Shown here: piece after piece, positions 26,481 through 35,329 of the stretch | How the letters are laid out: every line of letters starts with the position of its first letter | Position numbering within the stretch: the stretch's first letter is position 1 | Source: Verrucomicrobiota bacterium | GTDB taxonomy: Bacteria; Verrucomicrobiota; Verrucomicrobiia; CAIQCK01 | Direction: 5' to 3' | Length of the DNA: 64,000 nt | Assembly: GCA_016235595.1 (NCBI GenBank) | Contig: JACRJX010000043.1 | Coordinates: 1-64,000 of the forward strand | The notes under the pieces: generated by a model | What the model was told of the DNA's origin: nothing | Database searches by the model: none | The model's input: the letters and a program-made list of their open reading frames with translations, nothing else | Position numbers and translations under genes: made by a program

Positions 26481-27626
26481 ATGAAGAAACAACGAAACCA
26501 TTACAGCGTCTCGCGTCGCGAGTTCATCCACACCACCGCCGCCGTCGCCGCTTGGGCGGCCATCGGCATCAAACCGACACACATCCTTGCCGCCAACAAT
26601 CCCAAGGGCGAGGACACGAAGAAGATCCTCAATTACAACCCGGACATGGAATACCGCCTCTGCGGCAAGACCGGCTGGATGGTCAGCGCCGTCTGCCTCG
26701 GCGGCCACTGGAAACGTGTGGACCAAATGGTTCCCGGCGTTTTCGGCAAGGGCAGTTGGTTGAGCGCCGACCTCAACAACAAGGATTTCCAGAAGAACCG
26801 GTATGACGTCGTCACGCGCTGCATCGAGCGGGGCATCAACTACATTGACGCCTGCACCCACGCCGAAATCATCGCCTACAGCCGCGCCATGAAAGGCCGC
26901 CGCGACCGGATGTATCTCGGCTGGTCCTGGTATGAGCGCGAAAGCCGCAACGTGAAATACCGCACCGCTGATGCGCTGATGGAGACGTTCGACATGAGCC
27001 TCAAGGAGTGCGAGCAGGAATACGTGGACGTTTGGCGCATCGTTGCCAACTCCGACGGCAAGAAAGGACCCGACGGCAAGCACATCATGGCCCACACCGA
27101 AGCCGAGTCCGAGCAGATCGCCAAGGCCCTCGAGCGCGCCAGGAAAACCGGCCGCGCCCGCCGCACCGGCATTTCCAGCCACGACCGCATCTGGCTCGAG
27201 TACATGATGAAAACCTTCCCCGACCAGATCGAGGTCGTGGTCACGCCCTACACCGCGAAGTCGAAAGTCCTGCCACAGGAGAGCTTTTTCGACACGGTGC
27301 AGAAGTGCAACTGTGGTTTCTTTGGCATCAAGCCGTTTGCCGGCACGAGCCTCTTCAAAGGCAACAGCGCGCCCAACAGCCCGAAGGCCGACGAAGACGA
27401 CCGCCTCGCGCGCCTCGCCATCCGCTACATCCTCTGCAACCCCGCCATCACCGCGCCCATCCCCGGCATGATCAACGCCGAGCAGGTGGACAATGTCGCC
27501 CTGGCCGTCAAGGAGCGCCGCGAACTCGACGCAAAGGAGAAAGCCGAGCTTGAGCATGCGATGGACCTTGCGTGGCAGAACCTGCCACCGCATTACCAAT
27601 GGTTGAAGAACTGGGAATATGTGTAG
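26481..27626 (+). CDS. Tat-exported aldo/keto reductase-like protein
   Basis: A 381-residue protein with a twin-arginine signal (SRREFIHTTAAVAAWAA) and a recognisable aldo/keto reductase barrel: EYRLCGKTGWMVSAVCLGG at the start, NYIDACTHAE at the catalytic Asp position, YVDVWRI and GISSHDR further on. The usual active-site Tyr after the NYIDT segment is not obvious (ACTHAEIIAYSRAMKG). AGGAGA lies eight bases before the ATG. Periplasmic localisation is unusual for NADPH enzymes and is shared with the window's Gfo proteins. A tetraheme cytochrome follows, which could accept electrons. Confidence 0.82.
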   Translation: MKKQRNHYSVSRREFIHTTAAVAAWAAIGIKPTHILAANNPKGEDTKKILNYNPDMEYRLCGKTGWMVSAVCLGGHWKRVDQMVPGVFGKGSWLSADLNNKDFQKNRYDVVTRCIERGINYIDACTHAEIIAYSRAMKGRRDRMYLGWSWYERESRNVKYRTADALMETFDMSLKECEQEYVDVWRIVANSDGKKGPDGKHIMAHTEAESEQIAKALERARKTGRARRTGISSHDRIWLEYMMKTFPDQIEVVVTPYTAKSKVLPQESFFDTVQKCNCGFFGIKPFAGTSLFKGNSAPNSPKADEDDRLARLAIRYILCNPAITAPIPGMINAEQVDNVALAVKERRELDAKEKAELEHAMDLAWQNLPPHYQWLKNWEYV

Positions 27627-27709
27627 GCGGAAGCGTCATGCGTGATCCGTAACCCGTGACGTGGGATCTGAAAATGTGGGAGGGGCCTTAGCGCCCCGAG
27701 TGTCCTGTT

Positions 27710-28234
27710 ATGAAACCAATCAAACTCTGCACATCCGCAGCTTTCACCGCAGTGGCGCTGGCCGTGTTCGCTGCCGCGCCGCCGCCCTTGAAGGTGGACA
27801 AGTCCGCGCCGCTGCTGCTCGACGATGCTCCGGCCAAAACAGTGCCGGTTTCGCCGAAGCTCATTTGCTACGACTGCCACGGCACGTTCCGCGAGGATCC
27901 GTTCTCCATCAAGCACGCCTCCGTGAACATCACTTGCGTGACCTGCCATGGCGAATCGCGCGCCCACGCCGACGACGAAGACAACACCACGCCGCCGCAA
28001 ACCATGTTCCCGCGCGAGGCTATCGCCAGGCGATGCGCCGAGTGCCACAAAGAACACAACGTTGCGCCGGCGAAGGTGATTGCCCGCTGGCAGGAGCGCG
28101 ACTTGCAGAAGCTCAAGCCCTCCAATCTGGTCTGCACGGATTGCCACGGTAAACACCGCATGAACGTGCGGACCATCCACTGGGACAAGAAGACCGGCAA
28201 GTTGCTCGACGCGCCAAAGAAGGCGGCGAAGTAG
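27710..28234 (+). CDS. Periplasmic tetraheme cytochrome c
   Basis: A 174-residue protein with an N-terminal signal (TAVALAVFAAAP) and four CxxCH haem-attachment motifs beginning at Cys53 (CYDCH), Cys76 (CVTCH), Cys109 (CAECH) and Cys142 (CTDCH). Additional histidines (KHAS, KEHN, KHRM) can serve as distal ligands. The layout is that of a small multiheme electron carrier acting in the periplasm. It lies between the Tat aldo/keto reductase and a ThuA-like gene, three bases before the latter, and may carry electrons from sugar oxidation at the Tat enzymes. Confidence 0.88.
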   Translation: MKPIKLCTSAAFTAVALAVFAAAPPPLKVDKSAPLLLDDAPAKTVPVSPKLICYDCHGTFREDPFSIKHASVNITCVTCHGESRAHADDEDNTTPPQTMFPREAIARRCAECHKEHNVAPAKVIARWQERDLQKLKPSNLVCTDCHGKHRMNVRTIHWDKKTGKLLDAPKKAAK

Positions 28235-28237
28235 AAA

Positions 28238-29251
28238 ATGAAAGTTGAATTGACCGCCGCACGGCGTTTTTGTCTCTCCGTTGTCGGGCTGTGGCTTGTT
28301 CCGTTCGCACTCGCGGCTGATCCCTGGATGGTTCTCGAAGGCGATGCCGGCATCGGTCACGGCAAGCGAGCCGTGCTGATCAGCGGCGACGAGGAGTATC
28401 GCTCAGAGGAAGCGATGCCGATGTTGGGCAAACTGCTGGCCGTCCGCCACGGCTTCAAATGCACGGTGCTGTTTGCGATCAACAAGCAAACCGGCGAAAT
28501 AGACCCCAATACGACCGACAACATCCCCGGTCTTCAGGCGCTGAACGCGTCCGATTTGATGATTGTGTTCCTGCGCTACCGCGACCTGCCGGACGAACAG
28601 ATGAAATGGGTGGATGCCTACCTCCAGACCGGCAGGCCGGTCATCGGCATCCGGCCATCAGTGGTCGCGTTTCGCAACAAGCCGGGCAGCCAGTTCCAGA
28701 AATACAGTTGTGGCTACAAGGGTGATGACTACAAGAGCGGCTTTGGCCAGCAAGTCCTCGGCTCGACCTGGATATCGCATCACGGCCGGCACAAAATCGA
28801 AAGCACGCGTGGGTTGGTCGTCGAGCAGATGAAATCGCATCCTGTCTTGCGGGGAGTTGGGACGATGTGGGGACCGAGCGATGTTTACACCGTGCGCACA
28901 CCGATTCCCCAGGACGGAAAGGTGCTCGTCATGGGCCAGGTTCTGAAGGCCATGGACCCTCGCGACCCGCCATCTGACAAACCTCAGATGCCGCTCGCGT
29001 GGACCAAGTCGTATCCCACACCGAAAGGCGACGCCCGCGTTTTCATGACGACGATGGGGTCCAGCCAGGATTTCCTCGACGAACATTTCCGGCGCATGGT
29101 GGTCAACGCCTGTCTCTGGGCGGTGGGCTTGGAGGAGAAGATTCCCGCCAGGACGAATGTTGACTTCGTCGGCGGCTACAAGCCGCGGCCGTTTGGTTTT
29201 AACACCTTCCAGCGAGGCCTTCGCGTCGAGAACCTGGCTGCAAGAGAGTAG
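28238..29251 (+). CDS. Secreted ThuA-like (trehalose utilisation) domain protein
   Basis: A 337-residue protein with a Sec signal (SVVGLWLVPFALA). The body has a class I glutamine-amidotransferase-like/ThuA fold: AVLISGDEEYRSEEAMPMLGKLL at the start, DLMIVFLRYRDLPDEQMKWVDAYL, RPVIGIRPS, and a late MTTMGSSQDFLDEHFRRMVVNACLWAVG, the typical ThuA ending. ThuA proteins work with Gfo/Idh/MocA partners (ThuB) on 3-keto-glycosides. It follows the tetraheme cytochrome by three bases and precedes a Tat isomerase-like protein and a Gfo protein. Confidence 0.83.
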   Translation: MKVELTAARRFCLSVVGLWLVPFALAADPWMVLEGDAGIGHGKRAVLISGDEEYRSEEAMPMLGKLLAVRHGFKCTVLFAINKQTGEIDPNTTDNIPGLQALNASDLMIVFLRYRDLPDEQMKWVDAYLQTGRPVIGIRPSVVAFRNKPGSQFQKYSCGYKGDDYKSGFGQQVLGSTWISHHGRHKIESTRGLVVEQMKSHPVLRGVGTMWGPSDVYTVRTPIPQDGKVLVMGQVLKAMDPRDPPSDKPQMPLAWTKSYPTPKGDARVFMTTMGSSQDFLDEHFRRMVVNACLWAVGLEEKIPARTNVDFVGGYKPRPFGFNTFQRGLRVENLAARE

Positions 29252-29400
29252 GCATCCGCCCTGACCCACCGGGCCGCGCATTTCCGCTGCGGCATGTTCT
29301 CTTGGGCCCACAGGCCGCGGTTGCTCGGCGGACCGTTCCCGCGCGCGGCATCGAGGCGCAGGATTTCGGCTTTACTCGCGGGGCTTCATTTGAGTATTTC

Positions 29401-29417
29401 TTTTGAAATCGAAATTA
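29401..29417. promoter_or_regulatory. Second copy of the AT-rich 17-base element
   Basis: Exact copy of the element at 24359-24375, 31 bases before the start codon of the Tat isomerase-like gene, in a 196-base gap after the ThuA-like gene. Position close to the start suits an operator. The rest of the gap shows no gene. Confidence 0.4.
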
Positions 29418-29447
29418 CCGCTGTTCACCCAACACAAGGATTTACTC

Positions 29448-30317
29448 ATGACTGCATCCATGGATCGCCGGCAATTCATTCAAACAAGTGGACTTCTCCT
29501 GGGAGGCGTGGCAGCGGCGTTTCCGTCGGGGCGCATCGTGGCTGCGGAACCGGGCGGGCGCATCAAGAAGGCCGTTGGTTGGGGCATGATTGCCGAGCCG
29601 AAGCTGTCGGTGGAGGACAGGTTCCGTGTTGCGAAGGACGTTGGTTTCGAGGGAGTGGAGGTGTCGCGCAACTCCTCGAAAAAAGCCGAGACGGAGCCGA
29701 AGGACCTTGCGCGAGCCAGCGAGAAGGTTGGCATTCCCATTCACGGCGTGTCGAATGGCAGCAATCCCGACCTCAAGGAGGCCATTGACGACGCTGCGAT
29801 CTACGGCAGTGACACCGTCCTGCACGTCGTGCGCACCGATCCTGAGACGTCGTTCATGGAGAACTACAAGCGCTCGCAGGAGCTGATCCGGTCGGCGATT
29901 CCCCATGCCGAGAAGAAGCGCGTCAAAATCCTGGTCGAGAATGTCTGGGCCACGTTCCTCATCGAGCCACTGACGATGGCCCGATACATTGACGAGATTG
30001 GCAGCCCGTGGGTGAAGTCCTATTTCGACGTGGGCAACGTGATGCGCTGGGGCTGGCCGCAACACTGGATCGAGGTGCTCGGCAAGCGGATTGAGAAGAT
30101 TCATATCAAGGAATACAGCCTGAAGATCGGGATGAAGGAAGGTATGAGCAAGGGCTTCAGCCTGCCGATCGGCCAGGGCGACATCAACTGGAAGCGAGTG
30201 CGTGAAGAGTTGAAGAAGATCGGGTTCCAGAGCTGGGCCACGGCAGAAGTGCGCGGCGGCGACCGTAAAGCGCTTGCTGAAATCTCCGCGGAGATGGACC
30301 GCGTCCTTTATTCCTGA
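29448..30317 (+). CDS. Tat-exported sugar phosphate isomerase/epimerase-like protein
   Basis: A 289-residue TIM barrel with a twin-arginine leader (MDRRQFIQTSGLLLGG). Barrel motifs include DVGFEGVEVSR, KILVENVW with the metal Glu, KSYFDVGNVM and EKIHIKEYS; LPIGQGDINWKRV is typical of family members next to Gfo oxidoreductases. AAGGA lies before the ATG at 29448; a TTG opening at 29403 is ignored. Export puts it in the periplasm with the neighbouring Tat Gfo protein, suggesting joint processing of oxidised sugars. Confidence 0.87.
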   Translation: MTASMDRRQFIQTSGLLLGGVAAAFPSGRIVAAEPGGRIKKAVGWGMIAEPKLSVEDRFRVAKDVGFEGVEVSRNSSKKAETEPKDLARASEKVGIPIHGVSNGSNPDLKEAIDDAAIYGSDTVLHVVRTDPETSFMENYKRSQELIRSAIPHAEKKRVKILVENVWATFLIEPLTMARYIDEIGSPWVKSYFDVGNVMRWGWPQHWIEVLGKRIEKIHIKEYSLKIGMKEGMSKGFSLPIGQGDINWKRVREELKKIGFQSWATAEVRGGDRKALAEISAEMDRVLYS

Positions 30318-30327
30318 TGGGTCTTGA

Positions 30328-31668
30328 ATGAAAACACGACGCCAATTCCTGCGCGCCGCCGCGATGACGGTTGTTGGCGCGCCCTTCATCCTTCCCGCCG
30401 GTCTGCGCGCCGCCTCGCCGAACAGCAAGCTCAGCCACGCTTGCATCGGTGTCACGGGGATGGGCCACGGCGACCTCAAGAACTTCCAGAGCCACGAGCG
30501 CGTCCAGATTGTCGCGCTGTGCGACGTGGACGCCAAGCACCTGGAGGCGGCTGCCAAAAACGTGCCGGGCGCGCGTCTTTACACCGACTGGCGTGAGTTG
30601 TTTGAGAAGGAGGGCGACAAGATTGATTCGGTGAACGTCACGACGCCCGATCACATGCACTTCCCGATCGCCTACACGGCTGTCCAGCGCGGCAAGAACC
30701 TGTATTGCCAGAAACCGATGTGTCACGACCTGGCCGAGGTCAGGAAGCTGAGCCATGCGGCCATTGAGAAGGGCATCGTCACGCAGCTTGGCACGCAGTT
30801 CGCGTCCAGTATCGCCGACCGCATGACCGTACAGCTCATCCGGCGCGGTGCGATCGGCAGGATCAAGCAAGTCTATCTCTGTTCCAACCGTGCCGCGATA
30901 AGCCGCCTCAAAGGTCCGCGCCCAACCACGAGCGAAGAGCCGCCGCCGCACTTGAAATGGGACCACTGGATCGGCAACGCGCCGATGCGGCCATTTGTGT
31001 CTGACATCTATCATCCGAGGAAGTGGCGCGCCTGGCAGGACTTCGGCACCAGTTGGTGCGCCGACATGGGCTGCCACATCCTTGACGGCACGTGGCGCGG
31101 CCTCAACCTGAAAGCGCCGACGACGGTGGTCGCCGAGGTTGAGGAATCGTGGAAGAACACACCGGAACGCCGCGCTGACAACTGGCCGCAGAGCGAGCAT
31201 GTGACGTGGACATTCCCCGGCAACGCGATGACCGAAGGCAAGGAACTCACGGTGGAGTGGTTTGATGGGGCGATGTTGCCGCCCAAGGAAGCGCGCGCCC
31301 TCAACCCGACCGACACGTATCCGCTGGAATCCGCGCTGCTGATCGGCACTGAGGGCGCCATACTCCACGAGCACCAGACGGGACCACGATTGCTGCCAAA
31401 GGAGAAATTCCAGGCCTACGAGCGTCCGAAGCCGCTGCCGCGAAATCATTACCACCATTATGTGGACGCATGTCTCGGCGGTGAGAAAACGGAATCGCAC
31501 TTCGCCCAGACCGCGCCGATGACCGAGACGATCCTGCTGGGCACCATCGCCATCCGTTGCCCCGGCCAGAAGCTGGAGTGGGACGCCGCCGCGATGAAAT
31601 TCCCCAACTGCCCGGAAGCTGAGCGTTATCTGAAGCGAACGTATCGCGCCGGCTGGCAGGTGGGATGA
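30328..31668 (+). CDS. Tat-exported Gfo/Idh/MocA oxidoreductase
   Basis: A 446-residue protein with a twin-arginine signal (KTRRQFLRAAAMTVVG). The Rossmann start IGVTGMGHGD is followed by VALCDVD, TPDHMHFPIA and the catalytic-lysine region YCQKP. The usual Glu of the EKP motif is Gln, while Lys is kept. WCADMGCHILDGTWRGL fits the substrate domain. NAD(P) would have to be tightly bound for activity outside the cytoplasm. It follows the Tat isomerase-like gene by ten bases and precedes an MFS transporter. Confidence 0.9.
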   Translation: MKTRRQFLRAAAMTVVGAPFILPAGLRAASPNSKLSHACIGVTGMGHGDLKNFQSHERVQIVALCDVDAKHLEAAAKNVPGARLYTDWRELFEKEGDKIDSVNVTTPDHMHFPIAYTAVQRGKNLYCQKPMCHDLAEVRKLSHAAIEKGIVTQLGTQFASSIADRMTVQLIRRGAIGRIKQVYLCSNRAAISRLKGPRPTTSEEPPPHLKWDHWIGNAPMRPFVSDIYHPRKWRAWQDFGTSWCADMGCHILDGTWRGLNLKAPTTVVAEVEESWKNTPERRADNWPQSEHVTWTFPGNAMTEGKELTVEWFDGAMLPPKEARALNPTDTYPLESALLIGTEGAILHEHQTGPRLLPKEKFQAYERPKPLPRNHYHHYVDACLGGEKTESHFAQTAPMTETILLGTIAIRCPGQKLEWDAAAMKFPNCPEAERYLKRTYRAGWQVG

Positions 31669-31702
31669 GAGCTGATCGAAGACTGTCCAAGGAACCGCAC
31701 CC

Positions 31703-33004
31703 ATGAGCAACACTGTTGCGGTCTCCACTCCGGCCCGCTGGTATCAAGGTGTGACCGGCTACCAATGGCTCGTGCTGGTGATCGCGTCAGCGGGCTGGGT
31801 GTTTGATGCATTCGAGGGGCAGCTTTTCAACATTACCCGGAACGATCTGCTCAAAGACATCATGCAGGCGGCGGAGAATGCGCCGGAGGTGCGGCAGTGG
31901 GGTGACATTTTCCTCGGCGTATTCTTGGCGGGGGGTGCGTTCGGCGGGATTCTGTTCGGATCGCTGGCCGACCGGTGGGGCCGCAAACCGATCATGGTGG
32001 CGACCATTTTGTTCTACTCCGTGTTCGCCGGGCTGACGTATTTCGCCACGGAACTCTGGCAGGTGGGTGTGCTGCGATTCCTGGTGGCGATGGGCGTCGG
32101 CGGCGAATGGGCCGTGGCGGCAACGCTGGTGGCGGAAGTCTTCCCAAAACACGCGCGCGCTCACGCATCGGGAATTTTTCACGCGACAAGCACGATGGGC
32201 ACCTGGGTGGCCGCAGCGGTGGGACTCGCGGTGGGTTCGCAGTGGCGCTACGCGTATCTGATCAGCGTGCTGCCGGCGATGCTTGTGTTGTGGGTGTGGT
32301 CAAGCGTGAAGGAACCGGAAAGCTGGACGAGTGCGCGCGACAAGGCTGCCGCGGGCGAGGGCGGCAAGCTCGGCAGCTTTCGCGAGCTTTTCTTCCACCG
32401 CGTTTGGGGACCGCGCGCGCTGCTGTGCATGGTGCTCGCTGCGGTGGGCCTCGGCACGTTCTGGAGCGTGACGGTTGCGGGCCAGGATCTCATGCTGGAT
32501 TTGCTGCGACGCGGGGGCATGGATTCGGTCGAGGCGGCGGCAAAGGCCAAGTTCGCCTATGGCGGTGTGGAAGCGATTGGGATGGCGCTGGGATTGCTGT
32601 CGTTCGGGCCGCTCTGCGTGCGGCTGGGCCGGCGACTAACGTTCATCCTGCTACAGGTTCTCTCGCTGATCATTGTGCCGATCACCTGCTACCTGCCGAC
32701 GACCTACATGCAGTTGCTGGTGCTGCTGCCGTTGATGGGGTTCGCCACGCTCAGCATCCACGCGGGCTTCGCGATTTATTTCCCGGAGCTGTTCCCGAGC
32801 CATCTTCGCTCAACGGGCGCAGGCTTTTGTTTCAATGCAGGCCGGCTGCTGGCTTCTCCGGTGCTGATTTTCTCCGGCTGGCTGAAGGCGTTGCCGGGCA
32901 TGAATCTCCAATTGGCAATCACGCTGATGGGATTACTGTTTGTGATCGGCATCGTGGCGGTGATATTCCTGCCGGAGACGAAGGATCAACCGTTGCCGGA
33001 GTGA
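31703..33004 (+). CDS. Major facilitator superfamily transporter
   Basis: A 433-residue inner-membrane protein with 12 predicted helices. The loop between helices 2 and 3 carries the MFS signature GSLADRWGRKPIM, and FVLAMGVGGEW-like FLVAMGVGGEWAVAATLVAE resembles organic-anion and sialic-acid-type transporters. AAGGA precedes the ATG. It lies between the Tat Gfo gene and the NagB-like gene, so it probably imports the sugar or amino sugar handled by this cluster. Confidence 0.9.
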   Translation: MSNTVAVSTPARWYQGVTGYQWLVLVIASAGWVFDAFEGQLFNITRNDLLKDIMQAAENAPEVRQWGDIFLGVFLAGGAFGGILFGSLADRWGRKPIMVATILFYSVFAGLTYFATELWQVGVLRFLVAMGVGGEWAVAATLVAEVFPKHARAHASGIFHATSTMGTWVAAAVGLAVGSQWRYAYLISVLPAMLVLWVWSSVKEPESWTSARDKAAAGEGGKLGSFRELFFHRVWGPRALLCMVLAAVGLGTFWSVTVAGQDLMLDLLRRGGMDSVEAAAKAKFAYGGVEAIGMALGLLSFGPLCVRLGRRLTFILLQVLSLIIVPITCYLPTTYMQLLVLLPLMGFATLSIHAGFAIYFPELFPSHLRSTGAGFCFNAGRLLASPVLIFSGWLKALPGMNLQLAITLMGLLFVIGIVAVIFLPETKDQPLPE

Positions 33005-33017
33005 TGAATCATAAGTG

Positions 33018-33863
33018 ATGAGTGAGCTTCCTGATTACTTGAAAGTGACGGCGGCCGACCTTGGCAAAGGCACGCCGGTGAAGGTCCGCATCCTTGGCGA
33101 CATGGCGTCCATCGGCCGCGATGTGGCCGGAGCGATGAGGCAGGAAATCCTCGACGCGCAAGCCGCGGGCCGCACTGCGACGCTCATCGTGCCCGTCGGG
33201 CCGGTGGAACAGTTCCCGTTGTTGGCAAAGATGATCAATGACGAGCGCATCAACTGCCGCGACGTCGTCCTCATCAACATGGACGAATACCTTGCCGACG
33301 GTGACCGGTTCATTCCCGCCGATCATCCGTTGAGCTTTCGCGGTTTCATGGACCGGCTTTTTTACAACCGGCTCGACCCTGCGCTGGCGCCGTTGCCTGA
33401 AAACCGCGTCTTTCCCGATCCGCAGAATCCGGCCGCCGTGCCGCAACTCATTGCGCGCCGCGGCGGCGTGGACGCGTGCTTCGGCGGCATTGGCATCAAC
33501 GGCCACTTTGCCTTCAACGAGCCGCCTGAGCTGGGCGAGACGATGAGCGTGGAGCAGTTCGCCGCGCTGCCGACTCGGGTGTTGTCGCTGACGCGCGAGA
33601 CGCGCACGATCAACTCCGTCACCGTGGGCGGCGAGATCGCCCTCATTCCGCACCGGGCTGTTACGGTGGGCATGAAGGAATGCCTCGCTGCGCGGCGGCT
33701 GCGGCTCTACTGCAACCGGCCGTGGCAGAGCGCCGTGGTCCGCCGCGCGTTGCATGGGCCCATCACGGCGGCATGCCCGGCGTCGTTGATGAGGTTGCAT
33801 CCCGACGCGGTGCTTGCCGTCGCCGACTACGTGGCCCAGCCGCCGAACATCATGCTGCGATGA
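33018..33863 (+). CDS. NagB/6-phosphogluconolactonase-family protein with altered active site
   Basis: A 281-residue member of the glucosamine-6-phosphate deaminase fold. NMDEY holds Asp89 (E. coli Asp72), and GIGINGHFAFNEP holds His163 and Glu168 (His143, Glu148). The catalytic Asp141 is Asn161. The phosphate loop TGxTP is replaced by PVGPVEQFP. Standard deamination of a phosphosugar is therefore doubtful; an unphosphorylated substrate or a different reaction is likely. ATG at 33018 is preferred over GTG at 33015. Its stop overlaps the radical SAM start (ATGA), and a LmbE deacetylase follows, pointing to amino-sugar chemistry. Confidence 0.85.
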   Translation: MSELPDYLKVTAADLGKGTPVKVRILGDMASIGRDVAGAMRQEILDAQAAGRTATLIVPVGPVEQFPLLAKMINDERINCRDVVLINMDEYLADGDRFIPADHPLSFRGFMDRLFYNRLDPALAPLPENRVFPDPQNPAAVPQLIARRGGVDACFGGIGINGHFAFNEPPELGETMSVEQFAALPTRVLSLTRETRTINSVTVGGEIALIPHRAVTVGMKECLAARRLRLYCNRPWQSAVVRRALHGPITAACPASLMRLHPDAVLAVADYVAQPPNIMLR

Positions 33864-35287
33864 ACGTCCTTCTCGTCAACGCCAACACGATGAAGCCGGC
33901 CATCGCGCCCATCGGTCTGGACTATCTTGCTGACGCGCTGGTTGCCGCCGGGCACGACATTCAGTTGCTCGATCTGTGTTTTTCGGACGATCCGGCGGCC
34001 GATGTTGCAGCCGCATGCCGCTCGTTCGCGCCGCGGGTTGTCGGCGTCACCGTGCGCAATACAGACGACTGTTACTTCAGCGGCCAGGCTTTCTTCCTGC
34101 CGGAGATCAAACAGATCCTCGGTTTGCTGCGCCAGCACACGGATGCGCCGATTGTGCTGGGCGGGGTAGGGTTTTCCATCATGCCGGCGGCGGTCATGGA
34201 GTTTTGCGGCGCGGACTTCGGCATTGCGGGTGAAGGTGAGATGGCCTTCGTCGGGTTTCTTGACTCGCTCCAGCGCGGCCTCGCGTGGGAAACGGTGCCC
34301 AATCTGCTTTTCCGCGAAAACGGCGCCATCCGCCAGAACCCCGCGAAGCCGGTGAACCTGTCGCAATTACCGCCGCGCCGCCGCGCGTTCGTGGATAATC
34401 GCCGCTATTTCGCCGCTGGAGGCCAGGCGGGATTCGAGAGCAAACGCGGCTGCGCGATGCCGTGCGTCTATTGCGCCGAACCGATTGCGAAAGGGCGCAC
34501 CACGCGCCTGATGCCGCCGGCCGCCGTGGCGGCGGAACTGGCTGCGCTTCTGGCGCAAGGCGTGGATTGTTTTCACACCTGCGACAGTGAATTCAATCTG
34601 CCTGCCGAGCACGCGCGCGAAGTGTGCCGCGAGATCATTCGCGCCGGGCTGGGCGGGAAGATCCGCTGGTATGCCTACTGTGCGCCGAAACCGTTCGACG
34701 CTGAAATGGCCGCGTTGTTCAAGCGCGCGGGTTGTGCGGGAATTGACTTTGGCGCGGACAGCGGCAACGACGCGATGCTCAGTCGGCTGAAGCGGCCGTT
34801 CCGGTCGGACGATCTCGCTGACACGGCGCGCATCTGCCGGGAACATGGGATTCGGTTCATGTACGACCTGCTGCTGGGTGGCCCGGGTGAGACGCGCGAG
34901 ACATTACGGGAAAGCATCGCGCTGATGCGCCGGGTGGAACCAGACTGCGTGGGGTTGTCCATCGGGGTGCGCATTTATGACGGCACAACCGTGGCGCAGT
35001 GGGTGCGAAGCGAAGGCGATCCGGAAGGGAATCCACACCTTCATGGCGCTAGCCGCGGCAACGGAAAATTCCTGAAGCCGGTGTTCTACATCGCGCCCGC
35101 GCTGGGCCGCGACATTGTTGCCGTCACGCGCGAACTCGTGGCGGGTGACCCGCGTTTCTTTCTGCCGGAGGTTTCGGCCGACAACGCGAACTACAACTAC
35201 AACGACAACACAGCATTGGTGCAGGCCATCGCTGCGGGCGCACGCGGCGCCTATTGGGACATCCTGAGCCGGATGGGACAGCGATGA
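33860..35287 (+). CDS. B12-binding-domain radical SAM enzyme
   Basis: A 475-residue protein. The first ~150 residues form a cobalamin-binding-type Rossmann domain (MNVLLVNANT, IGLDYLADALVAAGHDIQLLDL, IVLGGVGFSI). The radical SAM cluster motif is Cys198, Cys202 and Cys205 in RGCAMPCVYC. The barrel continues through IDFGADSGND and YDLLLGGPGETRE. Relatives carry out methylations, cyclisations and epimerisations. The ATG overlaps the NagB-like stop by four bases, so the two proteins are made together. Its place in a sugar cluster with a deaminase-like protein and a deacetylase suggests a carbohydrate substrate; reaction unknown. Confidence 0.88.
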   Translation: MNVLLVNANTMKPAIAPIGLDYLADALVAAGHDIQLLDLCFSDDPAADVAAACRSFAPRVVGVTVRNTDDCYFSGQAFFLPEIKQILGLLRQHTDAPIVLGGVGFSIMPAAVMEFCGADFGIAGEGEMAFVGFLDSLQRGLAWETVPNLLFRENGAIRQNPAKPVNLSQLPPRRRAFVDNRRYFAAGGQAGFESKRGCAMPCVYCAEPIAKGRTTRLMPPAAVAAELAALLAQGVDCFHTCDSEFNLPAEHAREVCREIIRAGLGGKIRWYAYCAPKPFDAEMAALFKRAGCAGIDFGADSGNDAMLSRLKRPFRSDDLADTARICREHGIRFMYDLLLGGPGETRETLRESIALMRRVEPDCVGLSIGVRIYDGTTVAQWVRSEGDPEGNPHLHGASRGNGKFLKPVFYIAPALGRDIVAVTRELVAGDPRFFLPEVSADNANYNYNDNTALVQAIAAGARGAYWDILSRMGQR

Positions 35288-35329
35288 CTTGTTGTGATTA
35301 ACAAAAGACGCGAACCAACTGACATCAAC

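Noticed and set aside
27663..27700. GGGGC-CTTAGC-GCCCC hairpin after the aldo/keto reductase as a terminator
   Set aside because: Five base pairs with no U-run behind it; too weak to call.
30184..31728. 514-codon open frame on the minus strand
   Set aside because: Antisense to the Tat Gfo gene; no recognisable motifs.
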